Source of the DNA: Rachycentron canadum
Lineage: Eukaryota > Chordata > Actinopteri > Carangiformes > Rachycentridae
Reading direction: 5' to 3'
DNA length: 64,000 nt
Assembly (NCBI GenBank): GCA_038496675.1
Contig: CM076656.1
Coordinates: 22,651,962-22,715,961 of the forward strand
The notes beneath the pieces are model-generated. The model saw nothing but the letters and a program-made list of their open reading frames with translations, was not told the origin of the DNA and did no database searches. Made by a program: the position numbers and the translations under genes. Shown here piece by piece: positions 13,891-27,083 of the stretch (position 1 is its first letter; the number at the start of each line of letters is the position of its first letter).

Positions 13891-16800
13891 ATGGAGAAGG
13901 AAGACCTGAAAGTCCTCAACAAAGGGGAAGAGGAGGAGATGGTACTCTTCTGTTTCATTTTACATCAGAGCTGAGGTGAAGATTCTTGCTCTCCAACGTA
14001 TTAGACTGCATCATGTTTTCTTCTCACACCTTTCAGGAGCTGCAGGGCTACCGTCTCTGTCGTTGGCGGCTGGCCCTGGTGGGCCTCGGGGTGCTGTGTA
14101 CAGGGGGCTTCCTCCTCCTGGTGCTCTACTGGATGCCAGAGTGGTGCGTGAAATCCACCTGCACCCGTACCACAGCCCGCGATGCTGAAGTGGTGTTGCT
14201 GCGCTCCACGGTAGGTGGCAAGTAGAGCTGCAATGATTCAGAAATTAATCTGCAACAATTTAAATGATCAATCAATCGTTTCAGTAATTTTTCAATCAAA
14301 AATGCAAAATATTCTCCACTTTCAGCTTCTCAAATGTCAGAGAAAACAAGCTCTGGTCAAGACATCATAAATGGCAAGATGAAACTAATTTAGAAAATTA
14401 GTGATGAAAATAATTGTTAATGCAGCTAAATTGGGAGGGTTTCTATTTATTTTTTAATTGTTTTAAGTATATGTTGTCATACCACATGTCGAGCCACTTC
14501 AAACCCTGACGTAGTGAACTTAGCTGATGAATTTACCAACCAGCGTGGCTACACTAAAAGACCAAATTAAAATTACAAAATATAAAGTCCACCCCCACAG
14601 TTTGATCCAGCTTAATTAGAAAGTCAATTTTGGTACAGAATCGGCTATCTACCCTATATACACACAAAAAATGTTTTGCTTCTGTAACATTTAGAAAATC
14701 TTCTATGATAAAAGGAGAAATGCAGCAAGTTTGGTTTTGAAAAGGAGAAAATAGCACAACTCTGTATATGTCTATATACAGAAGATATCAGTCTCAAGCT
14801 CATGTGCTTTTAAAGCTGTGAGTGAATACAACTGATGTATTGTCGCAGCACAGTAAATACATTGAGACAGATTGCTACAGTCAGTCATGTCACCAGCACC
14901 AGACCAAGAGGAAATCTGGACCAGAGGTGTGATATATATACACTCAAGGTCGATGGCGAGGATGATTTCACACTGAGTGCAAAATTATATTTAAACCAAA
15001 ATATTCCTCAAATTGAATAAATAATTATGTAACTAAAACTATATTAAGTTGCACAAAACATTCTTAAATGGGAAATAATTTAGATATTTTAACAAAAATT
15101 TGTCTACTTGAAACACTAACTAACACTCTATTAATGTGTGTCAGTTGATGCTTATCACAGACACCCTGTGTGCGTCTGGCTGCATCAAGAGAACAGTGCA
15201 GGGGTGAGCCAGGAGAATCTATTTAAGTATAGGCCAAGTACAGACGATGTTTGCAGTTTGCAGGAAAAAAAAAATACTGCAAGTGTACAACTGCCTGAGC
15301 CAACACCTGTCTAAAGATCCTTTTCTCTCTGTCAAGATCAGCTCAGAATTGCCAACATCATGATGTATGATAGAAATATCAATAAGAAGATCTTTATAGC
15401 TCCTCACAGATAAAACATGACCCATAACATGATGAAGTATTTAAAAAACATTATAAAGATAACAAAGAAGTTTGTAGCTCTTCAGTGTTATTGTAATGGA
15501 GCAGCGTTGTCAGGTTATTGAATTAAAGTCCTGTTTATTTACCTCTTTATTTGACTAGGATGAGTTCCGGCGCTGGTTCCTGGCCAGGGTGCGAGTGATG
15601 CTGGCCCCAGGGAGCAACCCCTTTCACAGCCTGGAGACCCAGACCACCTCCCCCTGCTCCCCTTCCTCTCCTTCCTGCCCCTTCTCCTCTCCTGCCTCCC
15701 CCCCTCTGGCCAACGGACACACCCCTCACCTCTCCGATGGCAGCCCCGCTCAGGAGCTCATCAGACAATTTGCCGACTACCAGCCCACACAGGTAGACAC
15801 CGTTCTCTGCAATGTGCTTTATTCACACCCATTTACTGAAAAACCATCAGCCGAGGTTTCTATGTATTATACTCCATATTTATGAGAGTGATATCAAATA
15901 ATAATTGGCTTAGGCTATGTCCACACTACTACATTTTTTTTGGGTTTAAAACTAAATAATCTCCATGCAGATGAGCATTTTAGTTCAGAAAATGATCTGC
16001 AGCCACACTAACACCTGAAAACACACAGACAAGACCATTCACTTTTGGCCTTTATCCTTTCTTTCCTGCAGATTCGCTATTTTACCTTTCATAGCACAAA
16101 GTATTACTGGAACGACGAGGTGCAGAACTTTGAAGTTTTAGGGTAAGTCTTCATCTGCAGAAATTTCATTGGCTGTGTTTATATCAGTTTTAGTGGCATC
16201 TCTTCCCTTAGAGTAAAATAAATAGGCTCAGGGTTTTATCTGTCAGAACTAATGATAACACGGAATGATAAAAAGATAAAATGAGCAAAGCACTGGCGTT
16301 AGCGGTTAGACTTGCATTGCTGATAGCAATTGTAATTATATGTGTCGACTGTCTCTGCTTTGACCTACAAACCCCCCCCTCCCCCAGTGGCCTGGAGGAT
16401 CTGCAGATCAGCTGCTCCACCCTCCACTTGGAGCACAGCGCAGGCCTGACCAGGAACCAGCAGGAATACAGGTAACATCAGTTTTATCAACCTTAGGCAG
16501 CCAGACAGGAGGAGGATACTCAGGCCTGATAGGCAGATTATTCTCTTGTGTGAGTTATCGTAGCTTCAGATAATCAAATAAGCCCTTTGTCCTGACAAAA
16601 TGTTTCACATTTCTTTTGAATTTGTCAGGCCAGATGTTGATGCAAGGATTCCTCACAAGTGGCCAGTGGAAATCAGTGCAGACATGTTGAAATGACAATT
16701 TAGACAGAACTGAGCAGATGATTTCACTGATTAAAACATAAGTGGGGCATTAATTCATGGTTGTATATCTCTGCTGCGTACTGTGTGTATATGTGTTCAG

Positions 16801-16915
16801 CTGTGATTGACCTGTCTAATCAAAGTCTCTTTCACCATTTGTTAGGAAACTGTTCTTCGGCGTGAATGAAATTGCAGTGAAAGTGCCTTCTGTTTTCAAG
16901 CTGCTTATCAAAGAG
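13891..16915 (+). CDS. atp13a3: atp13a3 coding exons 1-6: N-terminal membrane segment and cytosolic region (aa 1-228)
   Basis: Residues 29-50 form a hydrophobic stretch (LALVGLGVLCTGG, then FLLLVLYW), the N-terminal membrane-embedded segment typical of P5B ATPases. A short acidic leader (GEEEEM) precedes it. Residues about 90-150 form a Ser/Pro-rich loop (SPCSPSSPSCPF and following) longer than in human ATP13A3. After it come IRYFTFHSTKYYW and HSAGLT, then the conserved KVPSVFKLLIKE just before M1. Exon 1 shares its 5' part (13855-13890) with the 5' UTR. Its donor GTACTC and the acceptor at 14036 are acceptable but not strong. Confidence 0.93.
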
Positions 16916-19900
16916 GTAGGACCCACTTTCCATTACCATAAGCAGCATTGTCTTTAACCCAGAGTTTTTCCTGTCCACGAAAAACAACTTCTGTTCTTAA
17001 CTTATAATTTTTAACATTTTGACACAATTAATGTGTTTTTATGTTTAACATTAATGATGTTGGCAGAACTTCATAAACACTATGAACACACTCATTATGT
17101 GCTACTAATTGTACTAATAGTGTTTTGTGCTTAACTTTGGAGAAATATTGTCACATTTACATGATTTTGTTATGTACTTCGAGCTAAAGCAATAGAAAGG
17201 ACTAGTCAATTATTGGAACAATTTTGATCATTAAATTATTGTTTTCAGTAATTTCATAATTAATAAAAAACAGATTTCAGTTTCTTAAGCATTTTTTTTT
17301 CTTCTATAGTAGTAAATGTCCTCCTTCAGGGTTTACTAGCAGGCTACCCACTGGGTGTCAGGACATTTCCATACTTACATCATTGCATCTGTTCCCGCAA
17401 AAGCAAACATGTGAAATCAACATTTTGTCCTATAGAAATGCCTCAGGGGAGACAGATAAATGTTTGACAATTGTTATTTCTTAAAGGCATTAGTCACTTG
17501 AACTGCCAACAGGATCTTAAATGGCAATGCAAACAGCTGTTCATCTACTTAATCTGCTTAAGGGAATCTCTGTTCCTCTGTATTTTGTACCGAGCCTTAT
17601 TATTACTTATTAAGCTTCTGTTTAGTTTTAAATTTGTCTTTGACTCGTTCCCTGGGTTGCAGATAAAGAGGAAATACTTGGGAATATGTACTTGCTATAT
17701 TTCAACAATAGGAGAGCTGTATGAGGATAAATACCACAGTAATGCCTGTTGCGGAGCAGCAGTTATTTGGGTCACAAATCACATTCAAACAACTTGGTAA
17801 TATTACCCATGGACATGTATTGAACAGAGTGAAATAACTTATGTATGTTATCTCACCTTAAACACGACTAAAACGTGTAGAAAACGTTACACCAATATAT
17901 CTCAGGCTACATAAACAAGTATAAATCTTAGGTGGAAACTGTTCAGACATATTTGCAGATTTTTCTCCCTGGCAGCATCTGTGTGACTTCCTCAAGTGAA
18001 CGTCTCAGTTTTGGTTTAATGTTCATGCCTTCTCCTTTGTATTGACTGATCTCTCCCTCTGCCTCCTGCTGCAGGTCCTCAACCCTTTCTACATCTTCCA
18101 GCTCTTCAGTGTGATCCTGTGGAGTGCCGATGAGTATTACTACTATGCTGTGGCCATTGTTTTCATGTCGGTCATATCCATAGCTACCTCTCTGTACACC
18201 ATCAAAAAGGTGAGCTTTACAAATTGGAGAGACTGTTATTCTGAACCATTTATCATACTGAGAACCAGCTTAACCCTATTAAGTCCATTTAGTCATGAGA
18301 TAGAAACTTCAAATCACCTCTAGAACAACCCAAATACATTTTTTCTTGTTTTATGAGCTACTATCTCTTATTGCAGTGAACACAGTCTTTGAGTCATATA
18401 TAACATAAAAAAGCAGGTTGTGCTAATTCTGAATATGTGGAGCATTTGGCATGAAAAAAAACTTAATGTGGTTCTATAAAAGTGAATTGGAGGGAGGAAT
18501 TAGATCCATGTGCCATTTCTCATGTTCACACACAGACTATGTTGCTCTGACAAAGTTATGTTGACTTAAGTATCAACTATGTATTTGTATATTTTATTCA
18601 CATGTTATGGCATCTCAAGTTCTAGAGAGTACAAATATTTTTGGACTCTTCAGTACCAAAAGGCCCAAATGTCAACTTCATATGCAAGCTTTCATAATCT
18701 AAATGTCAATTACATAACCTAATAGAACTGAGATAAGACAAGATAGAGTCCACAAATATGTGACCCTGCTATGTCAAACAGTACCAAACAGATTCAGAGG
18801 AATGCATATTACATCATATATTGCGTGCAATATCCAATTCCAACTGACTTTACTGCTCTGGTGCAATAAAATTTGCAATGTTACAGCACTAAAGCTATAG
18901 AGACCAGGGCTAAGCCGTGTCAGACACATTCGCTGCCCCACTCATGTCTAATCCAGGGTTTTCAAACTAGCATAAAGGCTCATCTGCACATGGTCTAGTG
19001 CCCCAGGCTTCATAGCTCACAAACTCAGATGAAAACACCCTTGTAGTTTCACAGGTGGCCATGAACCATCAAAAACCTCTCAGGTCTTTCATCACTGTCT
19101 TCTTTTTTGTCCCTTAGCAATACGTCATGCTTCACGACATGGTGGCAACTCACAGTATTGTCCGTGTGTCTGTATGCCGAGCCAACAACGGTTTGTAAAT
19201 TCTTTTCCTCTTCTGCAGAGTGTCTCTGTAGAGTCTTTAAAATAGTAGCTCACAGAATGTATTACTCTGAACCATGCTTTTCAAACCAAACCTGACAGTA
19301 GACATTTTTCTGCTTTTGTGCTGGGCCACACTCAGTTACACAGTCACACGGTTTGGCTGTTCTCCAGATGGCTGCTTGGGTGGGACACTGCAGAGTTGGG
19401 GAGAGAGAGAGTGAGAGAGAGAGAGGGGGAATCTGAGATAGTGGTTGTAGCATATACATTCAAAAGCACTTATTAATGGCTGCACATACCTTTTGTATGT
19501 GTCTGCAGAAGTGATGCTTAAGTGTCTTATCAGGTTTGGTCAATTAGAATTAATTTCATGCATTGGGTAGAGGTTAGTACTCCACTCATATTTTTGTTTA
19601 TGAATCCATTTATTGCACTGGTGTCTGCTCGTGATGCCTCAGCTTTTCTCCCTGCTGCCTAGAGGGCTGTGAGTAATGAGATATGTGCTGAACAAGACTC
19701 CGGGGCTCTGACACACAAAATATCCCCCCCCCCCCCCCCCCAACCCGCAAATTCACCATCTGCCACTCTTTGTTTATTCACACACTTTTGTCCACACTCT
19801 TTATTTTCTTTCTTCTGTTTTATTTGCCACATTGCTCTCTAGCCATGTGTGTTTAATGCATTGTTTTATCTTCTCCACCCTCAGATATTGAAGAGATTTT

Positions 19901-22900
19901 GTCTACTGATCTGGTCCCCGGTGATGTAATGGTTATTCCCAGCAACGGGACCATCATGCCCTGCGATGCTGTGTTGGTCAGTGGCACCTGCATCGTCAAC
20001 GAGAGCATGCTCACAGGTTAGAGGAGAAATCTGAAACTTTACTTTGGTATATTTGTACAACCAACCACAGGCGACTCCGAAAGCAAAGGGCTGTCCTACC
20101 AAACCTGCCAGAGGCCGATTCTAATATCAGTCTACTCCCCATCAGGTGAGAGCGTCCCTGTGACAAAGACCAACCTCCCAAACCCATTGCCAGGCGACAG
20201 GGGGGACGAGGTTGACAGTGCCTACAGCACAGAGGACCATAAGAGACACACACTTTTCTGCGGCACCAACGTTATCCAGACCCGCTTCTACACAGGCGAA
20301 CTGGTCAAGGCCGTGGTGGTGCGCACAGGTAAGTGTGTGTGCACGCGCATGGGGGGGGGGGGGTGGTCCTGTATCTTGAGTGTTATGATTCAGATTCTGT
20401 ATCCATTGTGAGAGCTGTACTCAATAAAGTTAAATGAAAGACAATAGCTAATAGTCTGAATACTGTGCCTTTCAAGCACTGCTGCCCTGTTACAAGAGCA
20501 GTGCTGCATTTCAAAGGTCAGCAATGTCCCTTTCATTTAGGCAGAATCATCTGTGTTCCACTAAATATGTAATAAATCCACATTTTAGCCTTTACCCCTC
20601 TTAGAGGACAATCTGTGGACACTATAGAGACCTGGTTTCTGTTCTGATTTGTCCTTTTCTTCTCTCAGGTTTTAGCACAGCCAAAGGCCAGCTGGTGCGC
20701 TCCATCCTGTATCCCAAACCCACCGACTTCAAGCTGTACCGTGATGCCTACCTCTTCCTGCTCTGTCTGGTGGCTGTGGCTGGAATCGGTTTTGTCTACT
20801 CCATCGTCCTCAGTGTCATGAACGAGGTAAAGCAAGAGGCGACAAGAGGGAACACATGTGTGAACACAAATCTTATATTGTCGCATGGGACATACTAGTC
20901 TTTCTGTCAAATTACATATGTTATCTTTACAGCAAACTGTTTTTTATATAGCAGTGCATCACAGCAGGTTTTGCATTTTCTAAAACTTAATGTTGTCTCT
21001 CAGCAGTGCCTGGTTTCCCACTGAAATTGTTTTACACAGACCTGGAAGCTGCCCAGTTCAACAGTTTAATCTACTTACTAATGAAAAGTTCACTGTGGCT
21101 GCAGCTTAAACTGAGCTGAGAGATTTTTTTGCCCACTAGGGGGATGAAGAGGGAGAGAATGAGAGGATGGAAAGAGAACATGGTATAATGTAAAGTCCTC
21201 ATAGATTTTTGGCTTTATTTATCCAAGAAGAACAATTTGGGTTTGTTCTAAAAGTGTAAACATTGATAATTTCCTCTTTTCATTCAGTTGTGTGTTAGTT
21301 GATCAAATGGAGAGACAGATATTCTTTTACCTTGGTGCAACATTGTGCGTTTGTGCATTGTGCTCACACTTTTCTCAACAACCCACAGCTATGTAATATA
21401 GCTGTGGATCTCCGTGTGCTGCAGAACACAAAGTGTTTGAGACATAAGTTTGCACTTGAGGGTTTTGGCAGGATTAGCACCAGAATAGCAGGATCAGCCA
21501 GTTTGGCTCATTTCCTCGGATTTGTTGTTAACATGAACAATCAGAGGAGAAATATACCCTGGAGAAACTGTTGTTCTACAATGATCAAGCCTGAAGTGGT
21601 GGGCTTCTGCAGAATGCCACATATTTAAGTCAGAAGCCAGGGTTTTAGCAGGTGACAGGTGACATCAGATGTTTTCCTCCTTGCCTTCCTTAGGTGCCAG
21701 CTAAGACCATCATCATCGAGTCCCTGGACATCATCACAATCACCGTGCCACCGGCGCTGCCAGCTGCCATGACAGCTGGCATTGTGTACGCCCAGCGACG
21801 CCTCAAACGCATTGGCATTTTTTGCATCAGCCCACAAAGGATCAATATCTGTGGGCAAATCAATCTGGTCTGTTTTGACAAGGTGAGCACTGGAGGTCAC
21901 ATGGCATCTGAATTTGTCATAAACAGTAGTTGGGCTTGAGTCATATTTCTGATGTTAACAACTATTCAATTCAACTTTATTCTTCTTCCTCCCTATGTTT
22001 AGACTGGAACTCTGACAGAAGATGGATTAGACCTGTGGGGCATCCAGAGAGTTGAGAATGGCAGGTAAGTTTGTTTTTATTATGCAAACATGAAACTACA
22101 ACTGTCTCCGCTGATAACCTGGTGACAAACATTTGAAATATTTCCATTATCGTCTTTCTGATGGTTTGCTTATGTTTGTGTTGTTCAGACACTTAATTTT
22201 ATTAAAAATTATAATGGAACAATAATAGATTCAAAATAAAGGACCAGAAATTATCAATATCTTTAACCAACTAATGTTCAACTCCTACATTGTCAGTCAT
22301 GCTGCACTTCTGAACATCTCAACAGTGGCTATGGTAGAAGATAGAGGAATGTAAATAGAAACTGTACACACAGCGCACACACACAGCGCCATGTTTTCTT
22401 GTGGCAGGTGGAGCCCGTTAAATATGTCACGACCTGGCTTTTAGCCCATTAAACAAATTAAGAATATCATATTTATTTACATAAAAGAAGGTCAGTAGTG
22501 TTAGTGAGAGGGTGTAAATGGTGCAAACAAATATCAACCCAAACCAAAAGAATAGAAACCATGCGGTGCAAGTGGGAGAGCCAGGTACACCCAGTTGCAC
22601 TAAGGCCAAGTCCGCCTATCGGGACCTGAATGGAAAAACAAGCACCGAGACAATCCTAGACGCCGTATCGGAGCACGATGGCTGTCCAAAAGAAGAAATG
22701 CTGCCCTTTTGTTGATTAAATTGGGTTTTTATGGCCATTTCTTTAAGCTTTGGATGTTGTTCTACAAGCTCTTTATTCTACTAACCTAACTAAGGTCAGT
22801 CAGTTCAGTCATTATACTTTATAAATGTACTGTGGTACAAAAGTGCATTATTAGTATTTTTTTTTTTTATATTATTATTATTTTTAAAAGCAAGTTCTCC

Positions 22901-25900
22901 AGTACTTTCACTCAAGTAAAAATGTGACTGAACAACTTTTACTTGTACTGTAATAAGTTGTAATATTTGACCATGAGTATAAAGTTAGTGAGAAAGAACT
23001 TTGTCCATTTCTGAACATTATCATACTGTTATTTCTCCATTTGTTTGGTTTGGAAGAATTGTCATTCTCATTATGATGCACGATTTTTCATATTCTAAAA
23101 AATATTTATCCGTCTAAACATGTCTTTTTTTCCACCTACCTTTTCCGCCTGTGCAGTTTTCACCTGTCGGAGGAAAATGCCTACAAGGAAAATCTTGTCA
23201 AGTCCCAGTTTGTGGCCTGCATGGCCACCTGCCACTCTCTTACCAAAATAGAGGGCCAGCTGTCTGGAGACCCACTGGACCTCAAAATGTTTGAGGCTAC
23301 AGGCTGGGTGAGTTATTCTATTTCTATACATGAGTGTAAAGTTGTTGTGGGCAGAACAATAGAAATATCTTGATTCAGATCAGCCTCAAAAAGACAAATT
23401 AGGGCCAGCAGCCATTTTAAATAAATTTTTGTGCATGTCAGAGAAAGAAGGAACCTAAAAGATAATCATAATCAGGTTTCTTAACATAGTGTTTCAGTGA
23501 CATTTTTCTGATTCCCATTTCCTCTAAACCTTTGATTTCCTAGATCCTGGAAGAGGCCACTGAGGAGGAAACGTCTCTCCACAACCGTATCATGCCCACT
23601 GTGGTGCGGCCCCCGAAGCAGCTGTTGCCCCCAGAGCCTGCTGTATCACAAGACCAGGACATGGTATGTTCAACAGGACCAAAGTCTGATAAATATCTAA
23701 AATCATAATCATAATTTTACCTTAAAAACATAATGAGAGGGAAATGTGTACCAATCCAATATAAATTAAATGACATTTTCTGATTTGTTTTGGTATAAGG
23801 CCTAAAATAAAGTTAAAGCTTAAAGCCACAGTACAAGAACAGGAACACTGTTACTCTAAATGACTGGTTTATTTGTTTTTACATTGTTTTTTCACCAACT
23901 TAACTCTGTCTCCTCTGTCTCTCATTCTAGGAACTCTATGAGCTCTCGGTAAGAAGCCTTTCTTTTTCAAAACTTAGTAATCATTTGTCTTTGTTTCTGT
24001 TTGAATGAACAGCACAGATCTCTCTTAAATAACTGTAAGCATTGACAGTGGACATGAATTGATGTTGACTTGTCCACACACTGATCTTCAATACTAACCT
24101 GGAGGATCTAATGTGTACAGGGTTCAATCAAATGCTTAAATGAACTCATATCCTTCTGAAAGTAATTTTGCACTTGGTCACCTGTGTCATTTGTGATTTA
24201 GCTCTATCCCTATTTTTGAATTTTTGAAATGAATGACTGTTGTTTTGTGTCTTGTGTGTTTGTTTGGGTGTGTGTGTGTGTGTGTGCAGTCAGCGTATGA
24301 GATAGGTATTGTGCGCCAGTTTCCTTTTTCCTCAGCTCTCCAGAGAATGAGCGTGGTCGCTCGTCTGCTCGGGGAGAAACGTATGAATGCGTACACAAAG
24401 GGGGCGCCGGAGGTGGTGGCAAGTCTCTGCAAGAAAGAGACAGGTGAGGTGTGCACTAACAGCACGGGGACATGCTTTACGTTGTGTCTGACCAAAGTAT
24501 AGTAGTATCGGTAAATTTCTGGTAACATCTGATCTGAACACAAAAGCCACAGGAGTTTGATGTGTCTTATATTTCTCTCTCTGTGTCTCTTTACAGTTCC
24601 AGAAAATTTCGCGGAGGTTTTGGAGGGCTACACCAAGCAGGGTTTCAGGGTCATTGCTCTGGCTCACCGTCGACTTGAATCCAAACTCACATGGCACAAA
24701 GTCCAGAACATCAATAGGTAACATTTACTGTTTCATGTTGCTTTAGACCTTGTTTAGTTTTGTCTGAAGATTTCTGCTCTGTCTACTTCACACCAGTGGT
24801 GTTATACCTGTATTCCTCTTGTCTATGTCCATCTCCTTATGGCTACCTGAAGCATGATAATGCACCATTTCACAAACCAAAAGTCATCTCAAACTGGTTT
24901 CATGAACACGACAATGAGTTTAGTGAAATTCAATGGCCTGCACAGTCTCTACTTCTGAATCGACCTGTGTGCTAGAAAAGGAGATTGGTAGCATTAATGT
25001 GCTACAGAAATGATGTGATGCAGTCACATAAACATGGAGCAGAGTCTCCAGGAAAGTGTCCAACAGCTTGTTGAGTTAGTGCCACCAAGACTTAAGCTAT
25101 TTTGAGAACAAAGGGAGGCTCTACTCAGTAGATTGTTGTTCCTTATAATGTGCTCAGTAAGTGTAAATAGGAAACGCTATAGACAGACAGATACTATTTT
25201 GTATGTGAGGTTTTATGGACTGGACCCTTAAGTACTGATGTGTATATCTCTTCATTTGACTTAGGGATAACATAGAGACAAACATGGAGTTCCTGGGCCT
25301 AATTATCATGCAGAACAAGCTGAAGGCAGAAACCCCAGGGGTGCTCCAGGACCTCCGCCAAGCCAACATCCGCACTGTCATGGTTACAGGTGAAAGCGCA
25401 CACACCTGCACATATACACACAGCCTCAAACAATGGCAAAATTTGCATCATCACAGCCCTGAATGAGACGAGGTAAACAGTGACTTAAAATGCACACAAT
25501 CTTTACGCTTATTCCTCTAACTGGTTTTGAATCTCACAAGGACCAAGGACCTCAGTAGGTTTGGTAATCTCCTGTGTTTTGGCTCCTGATAGATTTAGTC
25601 GTTCTGGTATTTACTCAGCTGTACCTGCAATCTCAACTAATGACATTTCTAGGCTGCTCAGTGTAACTGGCACAAAGTAATTCCAATGTCCACCAGCGGA
25701 TCATTTGTTGTTGTTGTTGTTTTTCGTCTTTAATTTGTTACCTTTGCTTTCACCTTTCTCCTCTGGCTTGTGAAGGAAATCGGGAGAGAAATTAAAACTG
25801 AAAATCAACTAAGAATTCAAGAGTAATTAATGGTCTGAATACTGCATACTATTTTTTTAATAATAATAAAAGAACAGCCAAGACAAGTAATGCATTCCCT

Positions 25901-27050
25901 TTAACCTGACATAGTTTAAAGTTCCCACAGCATGTTCAGTCTGAAAACAACTCCACATTTCTGTTCATTTGAATATACAGATGAACATTGGCAGACGACC
26001 AAGTAAATAATCACACGCACGTAAAAATTGTACAAACACATCACACACCCAAATATTTGAATATGGATGACCGCATATACATATACAAAAAAGTGCCTCA
26101 TTATCTGTCAGACATCAACAGAGTCTGTATAAGAAGAAGTAAAATGAAAAAAAATGAATAATGGAAGAAATAGAAGAACAAAATAGTGGAGCAGTACAGG
26201 ATCAACATTTATGTTTCTAGAGATTTTGTTCAGTTTTGCCATTAATGATATAAAATAGGGCCCATTCATTGCTTTTTTTGATTTTTTTTCTTTCTTTTTT
26301 TTGCAAACTATGCCATTACGCCTCAAAACCATCTGATAGTGTCCCCTGGTGGCAGTAAAATACAGGATGAGGGCTTGTATTTTCATTCACCAGTCACACA
26401 GGTAAACTCTTCTCAGACAAAGAACAGATGCAGGAGCCTAACTCAACTCCTGTCGGTGGTCTTGAGGTCACAGTTTTGAGCTTTTCACTGGAAATAGATT
26501 TCAGGCGTGTGTGTCAGGAAAACAAATCTCTGAACGAGGGGGTTTTGCTGATAAATGTTTATTCCATCCACACTTCAGGTGACAATATGCTCACAGCAAT
26601 TTCGGTGGCACGGGACTGTGAGATGATCCCTCCCCAGGACACGGTCATCATTGCCGACGCCCTCCCTCCCCATGATGGACAGGCCGCCAAGATCACCTGG
26701 AGATACGCCGACAAGCCGAGCAAGACGTCTCGCCTGGAGGTGAGGCGGAGAAGCCAATACTAATGAGAATAATTGCACAAAACACACACAGGAGCAACAG
26801 ATGAAAAGGCTTACTCTCACCTGTACACTAATGTGTGGAAAGACAAATTCAAGCCTTCTTGGCTTCCTTTTAATGACAAAATGTCTCACACCTGGTGAGC
26901 TGTATCACCAGTGTGCCACTAAAACAAAGTCCAAATTATTGTTATTAGCACACAGGTTTTGAATTTAAATGCCTATGTGTATTGGAAACAGCTAAATTGT
27001 TTAATTTGCAAAATATTGTATTTTTACTTAATGTTTGTTCAGCCTTATAG

Positions 27051-27083
<33 letters not shown>

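Noticed and set aside
22518..22715. 65-codon frame in an atp13a3 intron, possibly a mobile-element relic
   Set aside because: The peptide matches no transposase or reverse-transcriptase motif that I know; unsupported.
24332..24724. 130-codon minus-strand frame
   Set aside because: Antisense to atp13a3 coding exons 17-18; no domain recognised.
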